Source: Massilia kyonggiensis
GTDB lineage: Bacteria; Pseudomonadota; Gammaproteobacteria; Burkholderiales; Burkholderiaceae_D
Assembly (NCBI RefSeq): GCF_024756235.1
Contig: NZ_JANUGY010000015.1
Span: 62,001 to 126,000 of the forward strand
Reading direction: 5' to 3'
Length of the DNA stretch: 64,000 nt
Shown: positions 26,566-36,412 of the stretch, in pieces
How positions within the stretch are numbered: position 1 is the first letter of the stretch
How the letters are laid out: each line of letters begins with the position of its first letter
Translations under genes and position numbers: made by a program
Notes under the pieces: model-generated
What the model was told of the DNA's origin: nothing
What the model saw: only the letters and a program-made list of their open reading frames with translations
Databases searched by the model: none

Positions 26566-27620
26566 CCCGCCGGCTTGTCGCCGACGCGGGATCCGCCGTA
26601 CATCATGCCCTGCATCGCATTCGTGAAGAAGTAGTAGGGGAACGGCGTCACGGGCTTGCTGGCCTCGTCCAGGCGGTTGACGAGCTCGGCGGGCAGTTCG
26701 AAGTCGAGCGCGCCGAGGTTCGTCGTCATCTGTTCCGGCCGGGATGCGCCCACGATCACGCTGGCCACGCCCGGACGGTTCGCCACCCAGTTCAGGGCCA
26801 CCTGCGCCATCGGCCGGCCGATGTCATTGGCCACCTGTTCCAGCGTGTCGACGATCTGGAAGTTGCGCTCCGTGAGGTGCTGGAAGGCCGGATTGCCGTT
26901 GCCCTGCATGGCCGCGAGGCGTCCATCGGCCAGCGCATCGCGGCGGTACCGTCCTGCCAGCAGGCCGCTCGCCAGCGGGCTCCAGACGGTGATGCCCATG
27001 CCGAGCTCGGTGGCCAGGCGCGTGTATTCATGTTCGATGTTGCGCTCGACCAGCGAGTACTGCAGTTGCAGCGCCGATACCGGTTCATAGCCGCGCCATT
27101 CCGCCAGCGTCTGGGCACGCGCCGCGTACCATGCGGGCACGTCCGACAGGCCGATGTGGCGGATCTTGCCGGCACGGACCAGGTCGTCCAGCGTGCGCAT
27201 CACTTCTTCCACCGGCGTCAGCTGGTCCCAGGCGTGCACGTAGAACACGTCCAGGTAATCCGTCTGCAGGCGCTTCAGCGAGTTTTCGACGGCGCGCAGC
27301 AGGTTCTTGCGGCCGTTGCCGCCGCCGTTCGGATTCGCGGCCGCCAGGTTGAACGTGTATTTGCTGGCCAGCACGAGTTCGTCGCGCGAACGGCTGGCTT
27401 TGATGAATTCGCCCAGCCACGTCTCGCTCGTGCCGTTCGTGTACACGTCGGCCGTGTCGATGAAGTTGCCGCCATGGTCGCGATAGAGATTGAAGACCGT
27501 CTCGGCCGCCGCCTTGTCGGAGCCCCAGCCCCATTCCGTGCCGAACGTCATCGCGCCCAGCGAGAGACGGCTGACGCGCAGGCCCGTGCGGCCCAGGGTG
27601 TAGTAGATCGGCTCATTCAT
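26517..27620 (-). CDS. Aldo/keto reductase
   Basis: A 367-residue (alpha/beta)8 NAD(P)H-dependent oxidoreductase. The active-site tetrad is readable in FIDTADVYTNGTSE (Asp, Tyr), LASKYTFN (Lys) and YVHAWD (His). The C-terminal VIVGASRPEQM contacts the cofactor. The start MNEPIYYTLGRTGLRVSRL is typical of the Tas/YajO-like group. ATG 27620 is favoured because AAGGAG lies six bases upstream; ATG 27626 would be too close, and the longer frame reads into the LysR gene. It diverges from that LysR gene, its likely regulator. The substrate is unknown. Confidence 0.92.
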   Translation of the reverse strand: MNEPIYYTLGRTGLRVSRLSLGAMTFGTEWGWGSDKAAAETVFNLYRDHGGNFIDTADVYTNGTSETWLGEFIKASRSRDELVLASKYTFNLAAANPNGGGNGRKNLLRAVENSLKRLQTDYLDVFYVHAWDQLTPVEEVMRTLDDLVRAGKIRHIGLSDVPAWYAARAQTLAEWRGYEPVSALQLQYSLVERNIEHEYTRLATELGMGITVWSPLASGLLAGRYRRDALADGRLAAMQGNGNPAFQHLTERNFQIVDTLEQVANDIGRPMAQVALNWVANRPGVASVIVGASRPEQMTTNLGALDFELPAELVNRLDEASKPVTPFPYYFFTNAMQGMMYGGSRVGDKPAGYRAPVLVEGSGSGVE

Positions 27621-27664
27621 GTTCATCTCCTTGTTGGTTGATGAACAGAAGCATAACGATCTGG

Positions 27665-27701
27665 ATAAGGAAGAAAAACTGGCATAATCTTCAATCCTTA
27701 T
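27665..27701. promoter_or_regulatory. Inverted repeat in LysR/aldo-keto reductase divergent region
   Basis: ATAAGG (27665-27670) and CCTTAT (27696-27701) form an inverted repeat in the 97-base space between the divergent start codons. A CATAAT -10-like element (27683-27688) lies between the arms. The position suits a LysR-type binding site controlling both genes. Confidence 0.4.
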
Positions 27702-27717
27702 TAAGCGAAGCTTCATA

Positions 27718-28629
27718 ATGAAACTCACACAACTGGACGGCCTGCTGGCGTTCGCGACCGTGGCCAGACAAGGCAATTTCACGGCCGCGGCCGCGCTGCT
27801 GGAAGTGACGCCGTCGGCCGTCAGCCAGACGGTGCGGCAACTGGAGGAACGGCTGGGCGTGCGCTTGTTGAACCGGACGACGCGCAGCGTAAGCCTGACG
27901 GAAGCGGGCGAGCAATTTCTTGCGCGCGTGGGCCCGGCCGTCGCCGAGCTCACGCAGGCCGCCGCCGAGCTGGACGACTACCGCCGCGGCGCCAGCGGTA
28001 CGCTGCGCCTCAACATGTCGCACATCGTGTACTTCGCCTACCTGCGCCGGCTGCTGCCGGGCTTCTTCGCGCGCCACCCGGGCATCAAGGTCGAGCTGGA
28101 CCTCGACGACAGTTTCGTCGACATCGTGGCGGGCGGCTTCGATGCGGGCGTGCGTCTGGGCGAATCGGTCCAGGTCGACATGGTGACCGTGCCGCTGACG
28201 CGGCAGGAAAGGATCTGCATGGTCGCGTCGCCGGAGTACGTGGCCCGGCGCGGGTTGCCGGCCTCCATCGAGGAACTGCAGCTGCATGACTGCATCCGGT
28301 TCCGCTTCCGCAAGAGCAATGCAATCTACCGTTGGGAGTTGATGCGCGAGGAGCAAATGATCGAGGTCGAGGTGAACGGCCCGCTGATCGTGACAAGCAG
28401 CGTCTCGATGGCCAGCGCCGCCCTCGACGGCATCGGCATTGCCTATGTTTTTGCGCGCCAGGTGCAGGCCGACCTGGACGCCGGCCGGCTCGTGCCCGTA
28501 TTGCCGGCGTGCTGGCCGACATTCACGGGCTTTCACTTGTACTACCCGACGCGGCGTCATCTGCCCGCGAAACTGCGGGCCTTCATCGATTACTGCGGTG
28601 AACGGCTGGGTGGTGCGGTTTCGGATTAA
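27718..28629 (+). CDS. LysR family transcriptional regulator
   Basis: A 303-residue LTTR. The N-terminal winged helix-turn-helix is clear (about residues 1-60: MKLTQLDGLLAFATVARQ, then AAALLEVTPSAVSQTVRQLE), and the C-terminal half is a periplasmic-binding-protein-like effector domain. It resembles the CrgA/AaeR-like subgroup seen beside aldo/keto reductases. It is divergent from the reductase with only 97 bases between starts, which strongly suggests regulation of that gene. The inducer is unknown. Confidence 0.94.
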   Translation: MKLTQLDGLLAFATVARQGNFTAAAALLEVTPSAVSQTVRQLEERLGVRLLNRTTRSVSLTEAGEQFLARVGPAVAELTQAAAELDDYRRGASGTLRLNMSHIVYFAYLRRLLPGFFARHPGIKVELDLDDSFVDIVAGGFDAGVRLGESVQVDMVTVPLTRQERICMVASPEYVARRGLPASIEELQLHDCIRFRFRKSNAIYRWELMREEQMIEVEVNGPLIVTSSVSMASAALDGIGIAYVFARQVQADLDAGRLVPVLPACWPTFTGFHLYYPTRRHLPAKLRAFIDYCGERLGGAVSD

Positions 28630-28678
28630 GTTGACCTGGTTTAAGGAAAATCACTGCCCAGGTCGCGATACTTCATGC

Positions 28679-28900
28679 ATGGCCAAAAAATTTCCCATCC
28701 ATCCGATCCACCCAGAGCGTGTGTGCTGGGGATGTGACAAATACTGTGCTGCGGATTCACTCGCATGCGGAAACGGTTCGGTACGCACGCAGCATCCGGA
28801 AGAATTATTCGGCGACGACTGGCAGGACTGGGGGCTCGATTCGAAAAATGCCATCGATTCTGCCCCCATCAACGCAGAGTCCCCCCAGTCGACGTCCTGA
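28679..28900 (+). CDS. DUF3079 domain protein
   Basis: A small 73-residue protein starting MAKKFPIHPIHPERVCWGCD, with the cysteine pattern CWGCDKYC followed by a further cysteine (SLACGNGS). It ends in an acidic, tryptophan-rich segment (ELFGDDWQDWGL). This matches DUF3079, a family of small proteobacterial proteins of unknown function; the cysteines suggest metal binding. It lies 49 bases after the LysR gene and converges on uvrB. Its first residues overlap no other gene, and ATG 28679 gives the family N-terminus. Confidence 0.85.
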   Translation: MAKKFPIHPIHPERVCWGCDKYCAADSLACGNGSVRTQHPEELFGDDWQDWGLDSKNAIDSAPINAESPQSTS

Positions 28901-28917
28901 CCTCTCACGGCAGCCGC

Positions 28918-31014
<2,097 letters not shown>

Positions 31015-31027
31015 TGGATCAGACCTT

Positions 31028-31036
31028 TGCTAGAAT
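31028..31036 (+). promoter_or_regulatory. Extended -10 promoter for aminotransferase
   Basis: TGCTAGAAT (31028-31036) is an extended -10 element (TGnTATAAT type), about 85 bases before the aminotransferase start in the region divergent from uvrB. No good -35 is visible, which is acceptable for extended -10 promoters. Confidence 0.45.
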
Positions 31037-31121
31037 GAGAATCCGCTTGCGATCTGGCACCGTCCAGACCGCCTATCTATACAACCGCTGCGAACCCAGC
31101 CGACAAACCAAGTTTATCACG

Positions 31122-32333
31122 ATGAATTCCCCAGCTTCTGCCAGCATCTTCAGCGCCATCGCCATGGCTCCCCGCGATCCGATCCTCGGCATCACCGAGG
31201 CCTTCAACGCAGATACCAACCCCGCCAAGATCAATCTGGGCGTGGGCGTCTACTACGATGACAACGGGAAAGTGCCGCTGCTGGAGTGCGTTCAGAAAGC
31301 GGAAGCGAAGTTGATGGAGCAGCCGACGCCCCGTACCTATCTGCCGATCGAAGGCCTGGGTGCGTACGACAAGGCTGTGCAAGAACTCGTATTTGGTGCC
31401 GACAGCGCCGTAATTCAAGAGAAACGTGCAGTCACGGTGCAAGCCCTGGGCGGCACCGGCGCGCTGAAGATCGGCGCCGACTTCCTGAAGCGCTTCTCGC
31501 CGGATTCGCAAGTCTACATCAGCGACCCGAGCTGGGAAAACCACCGCGCGCTGTTCGAAAGCGCTGGCTTCACCGTCAACAACTACGCCTATTACGACGC
31601 GGCCACGCACGGCGTCAACTTCGAAGGCATGCTGGCCGCGCTGAAAGCGATGCCGGAAGGCGCGATCGTCGTCCTGCACGCCTGCTGCCACAACCCGACC
31701 GGCGCCGAACTGAACGCCGACCAGTGGGGCCAGGTGATCGAGGTCGTGCGTGCCAACAACCTGATCCCGTTCCTCGACATGGCCTACCAGGGCTTCGGCG
31801 ACGGCATCGCGGAAGACGGCGCCGTCGTCCGCCGCTTCACCGCGACCCCGGGCCCGCTGCTGGTGTCGAACTCGTTCTCGAAGTCGTTCTCGCTGTACGG
31901 CGAGCGCGTGGGTGCACTGTCCGTCGTCGCATCGACCGCGGAAGAGGCGGCGCGCCTGCTGTCGCAGCTGAAGCGCATCGTCCGCACGAACTACTCGAAC
32001 CCGCCGACGCACGGCGGCAAGGTCGTCGCGACCGTCCTGTCGACGCCGGAACTGCGCCAGCTGTGGGAAGACGAGCTGGCCGGCATGCGCGTCCGCATCA
32101 AGCAGATGCGCGACGAGCTGGTCAAGAAGCTGGCCGAAAAGGCACCGGGCAGCGATTTCGAATTCGTGCGCAAGCAGGTCGGCATGTTCTCGTACTCGGG
32201 CCTGACGAAGGAGCAGGTCGAGAAGCTGCGCGCCGAATCGATCTACGCCGTGGACACCGGCCGCATCTGCGTCGCCGCGCTGAACTCGAAGAACATCGAT
32301 CGCGTCGTTGACGCCATCGCAAAAGTTCTCTAA
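31122..32333 (+). CDS. Aspartate/aromatic amino acid aminotransferase (class I)
   Basis: A 403-residue PLP enzyme of the AspC/TyrB family that moves amino groups between aspartate or aromatic amino acids and 2-oxoglutarate. The PLP lysine is in SNSFSKSFSLYGERVG, the cofactor aspartate in FLDMAYQGFGDG, and HACCHNPTGAEL is the family signature. ATG 31122 gives the usual N-terminus; longer in-frame extensions run through the promoter region. Specificity between AspC and TyrB cannot be settled from sequence alone. A weak hairpin (32348-32369) and a long palindrome follow. Confidence 0.94.
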   Translation: MNSPASASIFSAIAMAPRDPILGITEAFNADTNPAKINLGVGVYYDDNGKVPLLECVQKAEAKLMEQPTPRTYLPIEGLGAYDKAVQELVFGADSAVIQEKRAVTVQALGGTGALKIGADFLKRFSPDSQVYISDPSWENHRALFESAGFTVNNYAYYDAATHGVNFEGMLAALKAMPEGAIVVLHACCHNPTGAELNADQWGQVIEVVRANNLIPFLDMAYQGFGDGIAEDGAVVRRFTATPGPLLVSNSFSKSFSLYGERVGALSVVASTAEEAARLLSQLKRIVRTNYSNPPTHGGKVVATVLSTPELRQLWEDELAGMRVRIKQMRDELVKKLAEKAPGSDFEFVRKQVGMFSYSGLTKEQVEKLRAESIYAVDTGRICVAALNSKNIDRVVDAIAKVL

Positions 32334-32373
32334 AATCTCGGCCTTCCGCTAAGCAATCATTGTTAGCGTAAAA

Positions 32374-32491
32374 GGGGCCTGAAGAACCGTCGCGAGCGGC
32401 AGCAGTTCCGGTCGAGAAGCGCAGCCGTACTTACGGTACGGCGAGCATCGCAGACCGGAAATGCAACGCGCAGCAGGTTATTCAGGCTCCC
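32374..32491. repeat. 118-bp near-perfect palindrome upstream of tRNA-Asn
   Basis: The whole element folds on itself around position 32433. The inner arms are GCCGTAC (32424-32430) and GTACGGC (32436-32442). The middle arms are TTCCGGTC (32406-32413) and GACCGGAA (32453-32460). The outer arms are GCCTGAA (32377-32383) and TTCAGGC (32481-32487). Arms between these also match with a few mismatches. It ends six bases before the first tRNA-Asn. No open frame of note is inside. It could be a MITE/REP-like repeat, a structured RNA, or a strong transcription barrier. Confidence 0.75.
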
Positions 32492-32496
32492 ACTAC

Positions 32497-32572
32497 TCCC
32501 TGATAGCTCAGTCGGTAGAGCGACGGACTGTTAATCCGCAGGTCCCTGGTTCGAGTCCAGGTCGGGGAGCCA
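32497..32572 (+). tRNA. tRNA-Asn (GUU), copy 1
   Basis: A 76-base cloverleaf with encoded CCA. The acceptor stem is TCCCTGA/TCGGGGA, the anticodon loop is CTGTTAA with anticodon GTT, and the T-arm reads GGTTCGAGTCC. It is identical to three further copies in the window. No obvious -10 element precedes it, only the long palindrome, so it may be read from upstream. Copy 2 follows after 66 bases and the two may share a transcript. Confidence 0.98.
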
Positions 32573-32638
32573 AGTTTCCGCACGGTTGCGTCCAGCCTGT
32601 GCAAGCCGTTGGTGAGCGGCTATAATACGAACACCTAT

Positions 32639-32714
32639 TCCCTGATAGCTCAGTCGGTAGAGCGACGGACTGTTAATCCGCAGGTCCCTGGTTCGAGTCC
32701 AGGTCGGGGAGCCA
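32639..32714 (+). tRNA. tRNA-Asn (GUU), copy 2
   Basis: Identical in all 76 bases, including CCA, to copy 1. A perfect TATAAT (32621-32626) lies 12 bases upstream, so it can be transcribed independently. A strong terminator follows at 32725-32754. Confidence 0.98.
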
Positions 32715-32724
32715 GAATTCGAAG

Positions 32725-32754
32725 AAGGGCATCGAGAGATCGATGCCCTTTTTT
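32725..32754 (+). terminator. Rho-independent terminator after tRNA-Asn copy 2
   Basis: A perfect 11-bp stem (AAGGGCATCGA / TCGATGCCCTT, loop GAGA) is followed by six T. It also overlaps the 3' end of the minus-strand receiver-domain remnant, so it may work for both directions to some degree. Confidence 0.93.
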
Positions 32755-33120
32755 CATGGTTCGCCGGCCAACGTCTCCATCAGCGTCACAATATCGGCCG
32801 GCTTGGTCAAATGCGCATCGAACCCGGCGGCCTGCGACCGCGCGCGGTCGGCGCTCTGGCCCCAGCCGGTCAGGGCGATCAGGCGCACACCGGCGAGGCG
32901 GGCATCGGCGCGGATCCGTCCGGCCACCTGGCAGCCGTCCATGTCGGGCATGCCGATGTCGATCACCGCCGCGTCCGGCGTCCACGTGTCGAGCAGCGCC
33001 AACGCCTCCTTGCCGCCGTAGGCGACGCGCACCTCGGCGCCGCATGTGTCCAGCAGCATGGCCAGGCTGTCGGCGGCGTCATGGTTGTCGTCGACGACGA
33101 GTAGGCGCCGTCCCGCCAGC
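32754..33120 (-). pseudogene. Receiver domain split from the hybrid kinase by a frameshift
   Basis: In this frame the minus strand encodes a nearly complete receiver domain: AGRRLLVVDDNHDAADSLAM, then AAVIDIGMPDMDG with the phospho-acceptor aspartate, LIALTGWGQ and the lysine loop LTKPAD. It lacks a start codon before the essential DD pair; the first ATG (33059) comes after it. It reads on from the upstream kinase if one base is restored in the linker around 33121-33175. It was therefore the C-terminal receiver of the adjoining kinase, now out of frame, unless this is a sequencing error. Confidence 0.75.
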
Positions 33121-35176
33121 GCGGCGGGCCGTGCGGCTGCTGCGCCGGTACTGGCGCAGCAGGCGGCGCGAGCGGCAGGCGAACGGTGAACGCGCAGCCG
33201 CGGCCCCGCCCACCGCTGCGGACGTCGATGGTGCCGCCGTGCAGCTCGACGAGGCTGCGGGCCATCGTCAGGCCGATCCCGAGCCCGCCCTGCGCATCGG
33301 CGGTCGCGTTCTCGCCCTGCACGAACAGGTCGAACACACGGGGCAGCAGTTCCGGGACGATCCCGACACCCGCGTCGCTCACCGTCACGCGAGCCTGCCC
33401 GTCCTCGGCCCTTGCCTCGACCCGGATCTCGCCGCCGCGCTCGGAATACTTGGCCGCATTGTTCAGCAGATTGGAAAAGACCTGGGTGAGGCGGGCCTTG
33501 TCCGCGTCGAGCGGCAGCGGGGCCGGGGGCAGGTCGACGTGCAGGTGCTGGCCGCCGCGCTCCAGATGCGGACGCGCCGTCTCGAGTGCGGCGGCGATGA
33601 CGTCGGCAAGCTCCACGGATTCGCGCCGCAATTCGATCTTGCCGCGCGTGATCCGCGACACTTCGAGCAGGTCGTCGACGAGACGCACGATCTGGCGCAC
33701 CTGGCGCTGCACCATGTCGATCACCTTGTCGGCACGGCGCCGGTGCGCACCCTCGGCCTGCAACAGGTACATGGCGTTGCTGATCGGCGCGAGCGGGTTG
33801 CGCAGTTCGTGCGCGAGCGTGGCGAGGAATTCGTCCTTGCGGCGGTCGGCGTCACGTAGCGCCTGCTCGGCGCGCTTGCGGTCGGTGATGTCGATCAGGT
33901 AGCCGACGCCTTCGCTGTCCGCGATGCGGGTCGCCGAGCACAGCGCGTACCACCGGCTGCCGTCCTTGCGCAGCAGATCGTGTTCGCGCGGATCGAGCAC
34001 GCCCGTGTCGCGGAATTCGGCGAGCGAGCCGCGCGCCGCGTCGTGCCATTCCGGCGGCGTCAGGCGCTCCCACCCGAGACCGCCGTCCGCGAGATCGGCC
34101 CGCGTGTAGCCGCTCATGTCGAGGAACGCATCGTTGGCTTCATGGATGATGCCGTCCGTCGTGAGGAAGACGATGCCGACGTTGCGGGGCTGCAGGGCGC
34201 GCCGGAACCGGTCCTCGCTCTCGCGCAGCGCCTGCTCGCTGCGCAGGCGGTCGACCAGCTCGCTGGCCTGGCGCGCATACAGGTCGAGCAGGCGGAACTG
34301 GTGTTCGGACGGGCGGTGCGGCGAGCGGAAATGCGTGGACAGCATGCCGAGCACGGGGCCGCCGGACACGAGCAGCGGCGTCGACTGCACGGCCCGGTAG
34401 CCCGCGGCGGCCGCGATGTCGCGGAAATTCGTGTACTCCTCGTCCGTCAGCACGTCCTCGATGACGATGCGCGCGCCGCTGCGCAGCGCCCGTCCGCAGG
34501 CGGTATTGTCGTCGGGGTTGACCAGCTTGAACGTGTCGAGGAATGCCTGCGGAAAGCCGCGCTGCACGACGATCTCCAGGCCTTTCTTGTGCGGATTGTA
34601 GAGCTGGATATTGCCGTAGTCCGCGTCCAGCAACAGGATGGCGGCGTCCAGCACTTCATCGAGCGCGCTGCGCAGGTCGCGCGTGGCCAGCAGGCGGTTG
34701 CTGAGCTCATGCAGGCGGTTCATTTCCTGCAGCTCGGCCGCAAGCCGGGTGTCGGTGGCCTGCAGCCGCGTCTGCGTCTGCTTGCGCTCCGAGATGTCGC
34801 GCACCAGCAGCTGGATGGCACGTGTGCCGTCCCACGCCAGCGGGCCGCAGGTCAGCTCCGCATCGAACCGGCGGCCATCGGCCCGGCACTTCGCCAGTTC
34901 GTCGAGCGGGGCGAAGCCGCCTGCCGCCGCGTGCCGCATGCGTTCGCACAGGCAGGCCCGCTGGTCCGGCGCGGCCAGCGCCGATGTCGGGTGCCCGAGC
35001 AGGCCGTCGGTGGCGCCCGGACCGAGGATCGCTTCGGCCGCCGGGCTCGCGTAGACGATGCGATCGTCCACGCTGACGAGCACGCCGTCCGGGCACAGGC
35101 GGGCCAGCATGTCGAAGCCGTCGGGAGGCCGAGCCGATGCGCCGGCGTGCGCCGGATTGTGGTCGATCTCGTCCAT
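32963..35176 (-). CDS. PAS/GAF sensor histidine kinase (hybrid kinase with frameshifted receiver)
   Basis: A soluble sensor kinase. It has an N-terminal PAS (about 15-130), a GAF domain (about 150-320), a second PAS (about 325-440), HisKA with H456 (LAHELRNPLAPI), and HATPase_c (FSNLLNNAAKYSE, GLGIGLTMA). After about residue 670 the frame leaves the family: the following residues are the wrong-frame translation of a receiver domain. ATG 35176 is supported by GGGAGG five bases upstream; a longer frame to 35251 is not. The kinase core is intact and may still work without its receiver. It lies between tRNA-Asn copy 2 and the iron-uptake genes. Confidence 0.82.
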   Translation of the reverse strand: MDEIDHNPAHAGASARPPDGFDMLARLCPDGVLVSVDDRIVYASPAAEAILGPGATDGLLGHPTSALAAPDQRACLCERMRHAAAGGFAPLDELAKCRADGRRFDAELTCGPLAWDGTRAIQLLVRDISERKQTQTRLQATDTRLAAELQEMNRLHELSNRLLATRDLRSALDEVLDAAILLLDADYGNIQLYNPHKKGLEIVVQRGFPQAFLDTFKLVNPDDNTACGRALRSGARIVIEDVLTDEEYTNFRDIAAAAGYRAVQSTPLLVSGGPVLGMLSTHFRSPHRPSEHQFRLLDLYARQASELVDRLRSEQALRESEDRFRRALQPRNVGIVFLTTDGIIHEANDAFLDMSGYTRADLADGGLGWERLTPPEWHDAARGSLAEFRDTGVLDPREHDLLRKDGSRWYALCSATRIADSEGVGYLIDITDRKRAEQALRDADRRKDEFLATLAHELRNPLAPISNAMYLLQAEGAHRRRADKVIDMVQRQVRQIVRLVDDLLEVSRITRGKIELRRESVELADVIAAALETARPHLERGGQHLHVDLPPAPLPLDADKARLTQVFSNLLNNAAKYSERGGEIRVEARAEDGQARVTVSDAGVGIVPELLPRVFDLFVQGENATADAQGGLGIGLTMARSLVELHGGTIDVRSGGRGRGCAFTVRLPLAPPAAPVPAQQPHGPPRWRDGAYSSSTTTMTPPTAWPCCWTHAAPRCASPTAARRRWRCSTRGRRTRR

Positions 35177-35278
35177 CCTGGCCTCCCGTCCGGACACGTT
35201 GAACCGGACTACCATAACAGCTTGAGGCGGCGCAGGCGCACGGTAACGCAACCATGCGGACTCGGGCGCAATCGGCTG

Positions 35279-36409
35279 TCAGGCGTTCACCGCCGCGTCC
35301 GCCGTGCCCGGCACGATCGCCGTCGCCTTGCGCCGCTTCCACCACAACACGAGCCCGCTCCACAGCACGACGATGCTGAGCACGTCCAACAGCAGCCACA
35401 GCAGCTTCAGCGCCAGTCCGCCGTAGTCGCCGAAGTGCAGCGGCTGCGACAGCATCAGCGCGGACACCGTCCACGGCATGCTGCCCGTCGCGACGACGTC
35501 GTGCGTGCCGGCGTCGATCATCACGATGTCCAGCAGTTTCGACGTCACGGCCGTGTCGCCCTGCATGAAGGCGATGAAATGGCGCGGTGTCGCGAAGCCG
35601 TTGCCGGGGTAGGCCATGAAGCTGAGCGACATGTGCGGCCGGGCCCGGCGCGCAGCGGCCACGGCGGCGGCGGCCGACGGCGTGCCAGCGACGGGCGGCA
35701 GGTGCGCGTACGGCGCCGCCAGCGCCGCCAGTTCCGTCGCCTGCCAGTGCGCGAAAATCGGCCGGTTCAGCGCGTTGATCGTGCCCGTCAGGCCGACGAC
35801 GAGCAGCCACGCGAGCGTCGCCATGCCCAGCACGTTGTGCCGGTCCAGCCAGGGGATGCGGCCTGCGCGGGCGCGCCGCACGGTGCCGAACTTCAGCTTG
35901 CGCATGTGCGGGCCGTAGACGGCGATGCCGGACACGATCGACGCCGCCAGCAGCAGGCCCATGAAGCCCAGCAGCAGGGTGCCGGGCAGGCCCGAGTACA
36001 TGTCCGTATGCAGGCGCAGCATCACGGTCATGAAGCCGCTGTCGAGCGGATAGTCGCTGAGGAAGGCGCCCGTGCGCGCGTCGTAGGTGTAGTACGCCGT
36101 GAGGCCGGGGTCGTCGGCGCGCGCGGCCATGCGTACGTTGACGAGGTCCGGCTCGTCCGCCTCGGCCACGATGAACTGGGGCACGTCGCGCGGACGGCGG
36201 CGCTGCGCGTCGGCGACGATGGCATCCAGGCCGGCGCGCCGCATCGCTTCGCGTCCGGCCAGCGGCGGCGCGTCGACGCTGTTGCCGAGCGCGTGGTTCA
36301 GCTCGTGCGAAAAGATCAGCGGCAATCCGGTCACGCACAGCATCAGCAGGAACACCATGCAGACGAGGCTCGTCCATTTGTGGATGGCGTACCAGGCGCG
36401 GTAATGCAT
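35279..36409 (-). CDS. PepSY-associated membrane protein (putative iron-reductase type)
   Basis: A 376-residue inner-membrane protein with about four transmembrane helices and PepSY_TM features. It starts AWYAIHKWTSLVCMVFLLML, and a central periplasmic region with PepSY repeats is followed by HNVLGMATLAWLLVVG. PepSY_TM proteins beside TonB-dependent siderophore receptors are thought to reduce or release iron in the periplasm. It starts three bases after the receptor stop and should be in the same Fur-controlled transcript. A distal C-terminal helix ends in a Lys/Arg-rich stretch. Confidence 0.88.
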   Translation of the reverse strand: MHYRAWYAIHKWTSLVCMVFLLMLCVTGLPLIFSHELNHALGNSVDAPPLAGREAMRRAGLDAIVADAQRRRPRDVPQFIVAEADEPDLVNVRMAARADDPGLTAYYTYDARTGAFLSDYPLDSGFMTVMLRLHTDMYSGLPGTLLLGFMGLLLAASIVSGIAVYGPHMRKLKFGTVRRARAGRIPWLDRHNVLGMATLAWLLVVGLTGTINALNRPIFAHWQATELAALAAPYAHLPPVAGTPSAAAAVAAARRARPHMSLSFMAYPGNGFATPRHFIAFMQGDTAVTSKLLDIVMIDAGTHDVVATGSMPWTVSALMLSQPLHFGDYGGLALKLLWLLLDVLSIVVLWSGLVLWWKRRKATAIVPGTADAAVNA

Positions 36410-36412
36410 GGC

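Noticed and set aside
32348..32369. CGCTAA...TTAGCG hairpin after the aminotransferase as a terminator
   Set aside because: It has a stem with an internal CAAT/ATTG continuation but no T tract; termination is uncertain.
33121..33175. Programmed -1 ribosomal frameshift joining kinase and receiver
   Set aside because: No slippery X-XXY-YYZ heptamer or obvious stimulatory structure is visible; an indel or base error is simpler.
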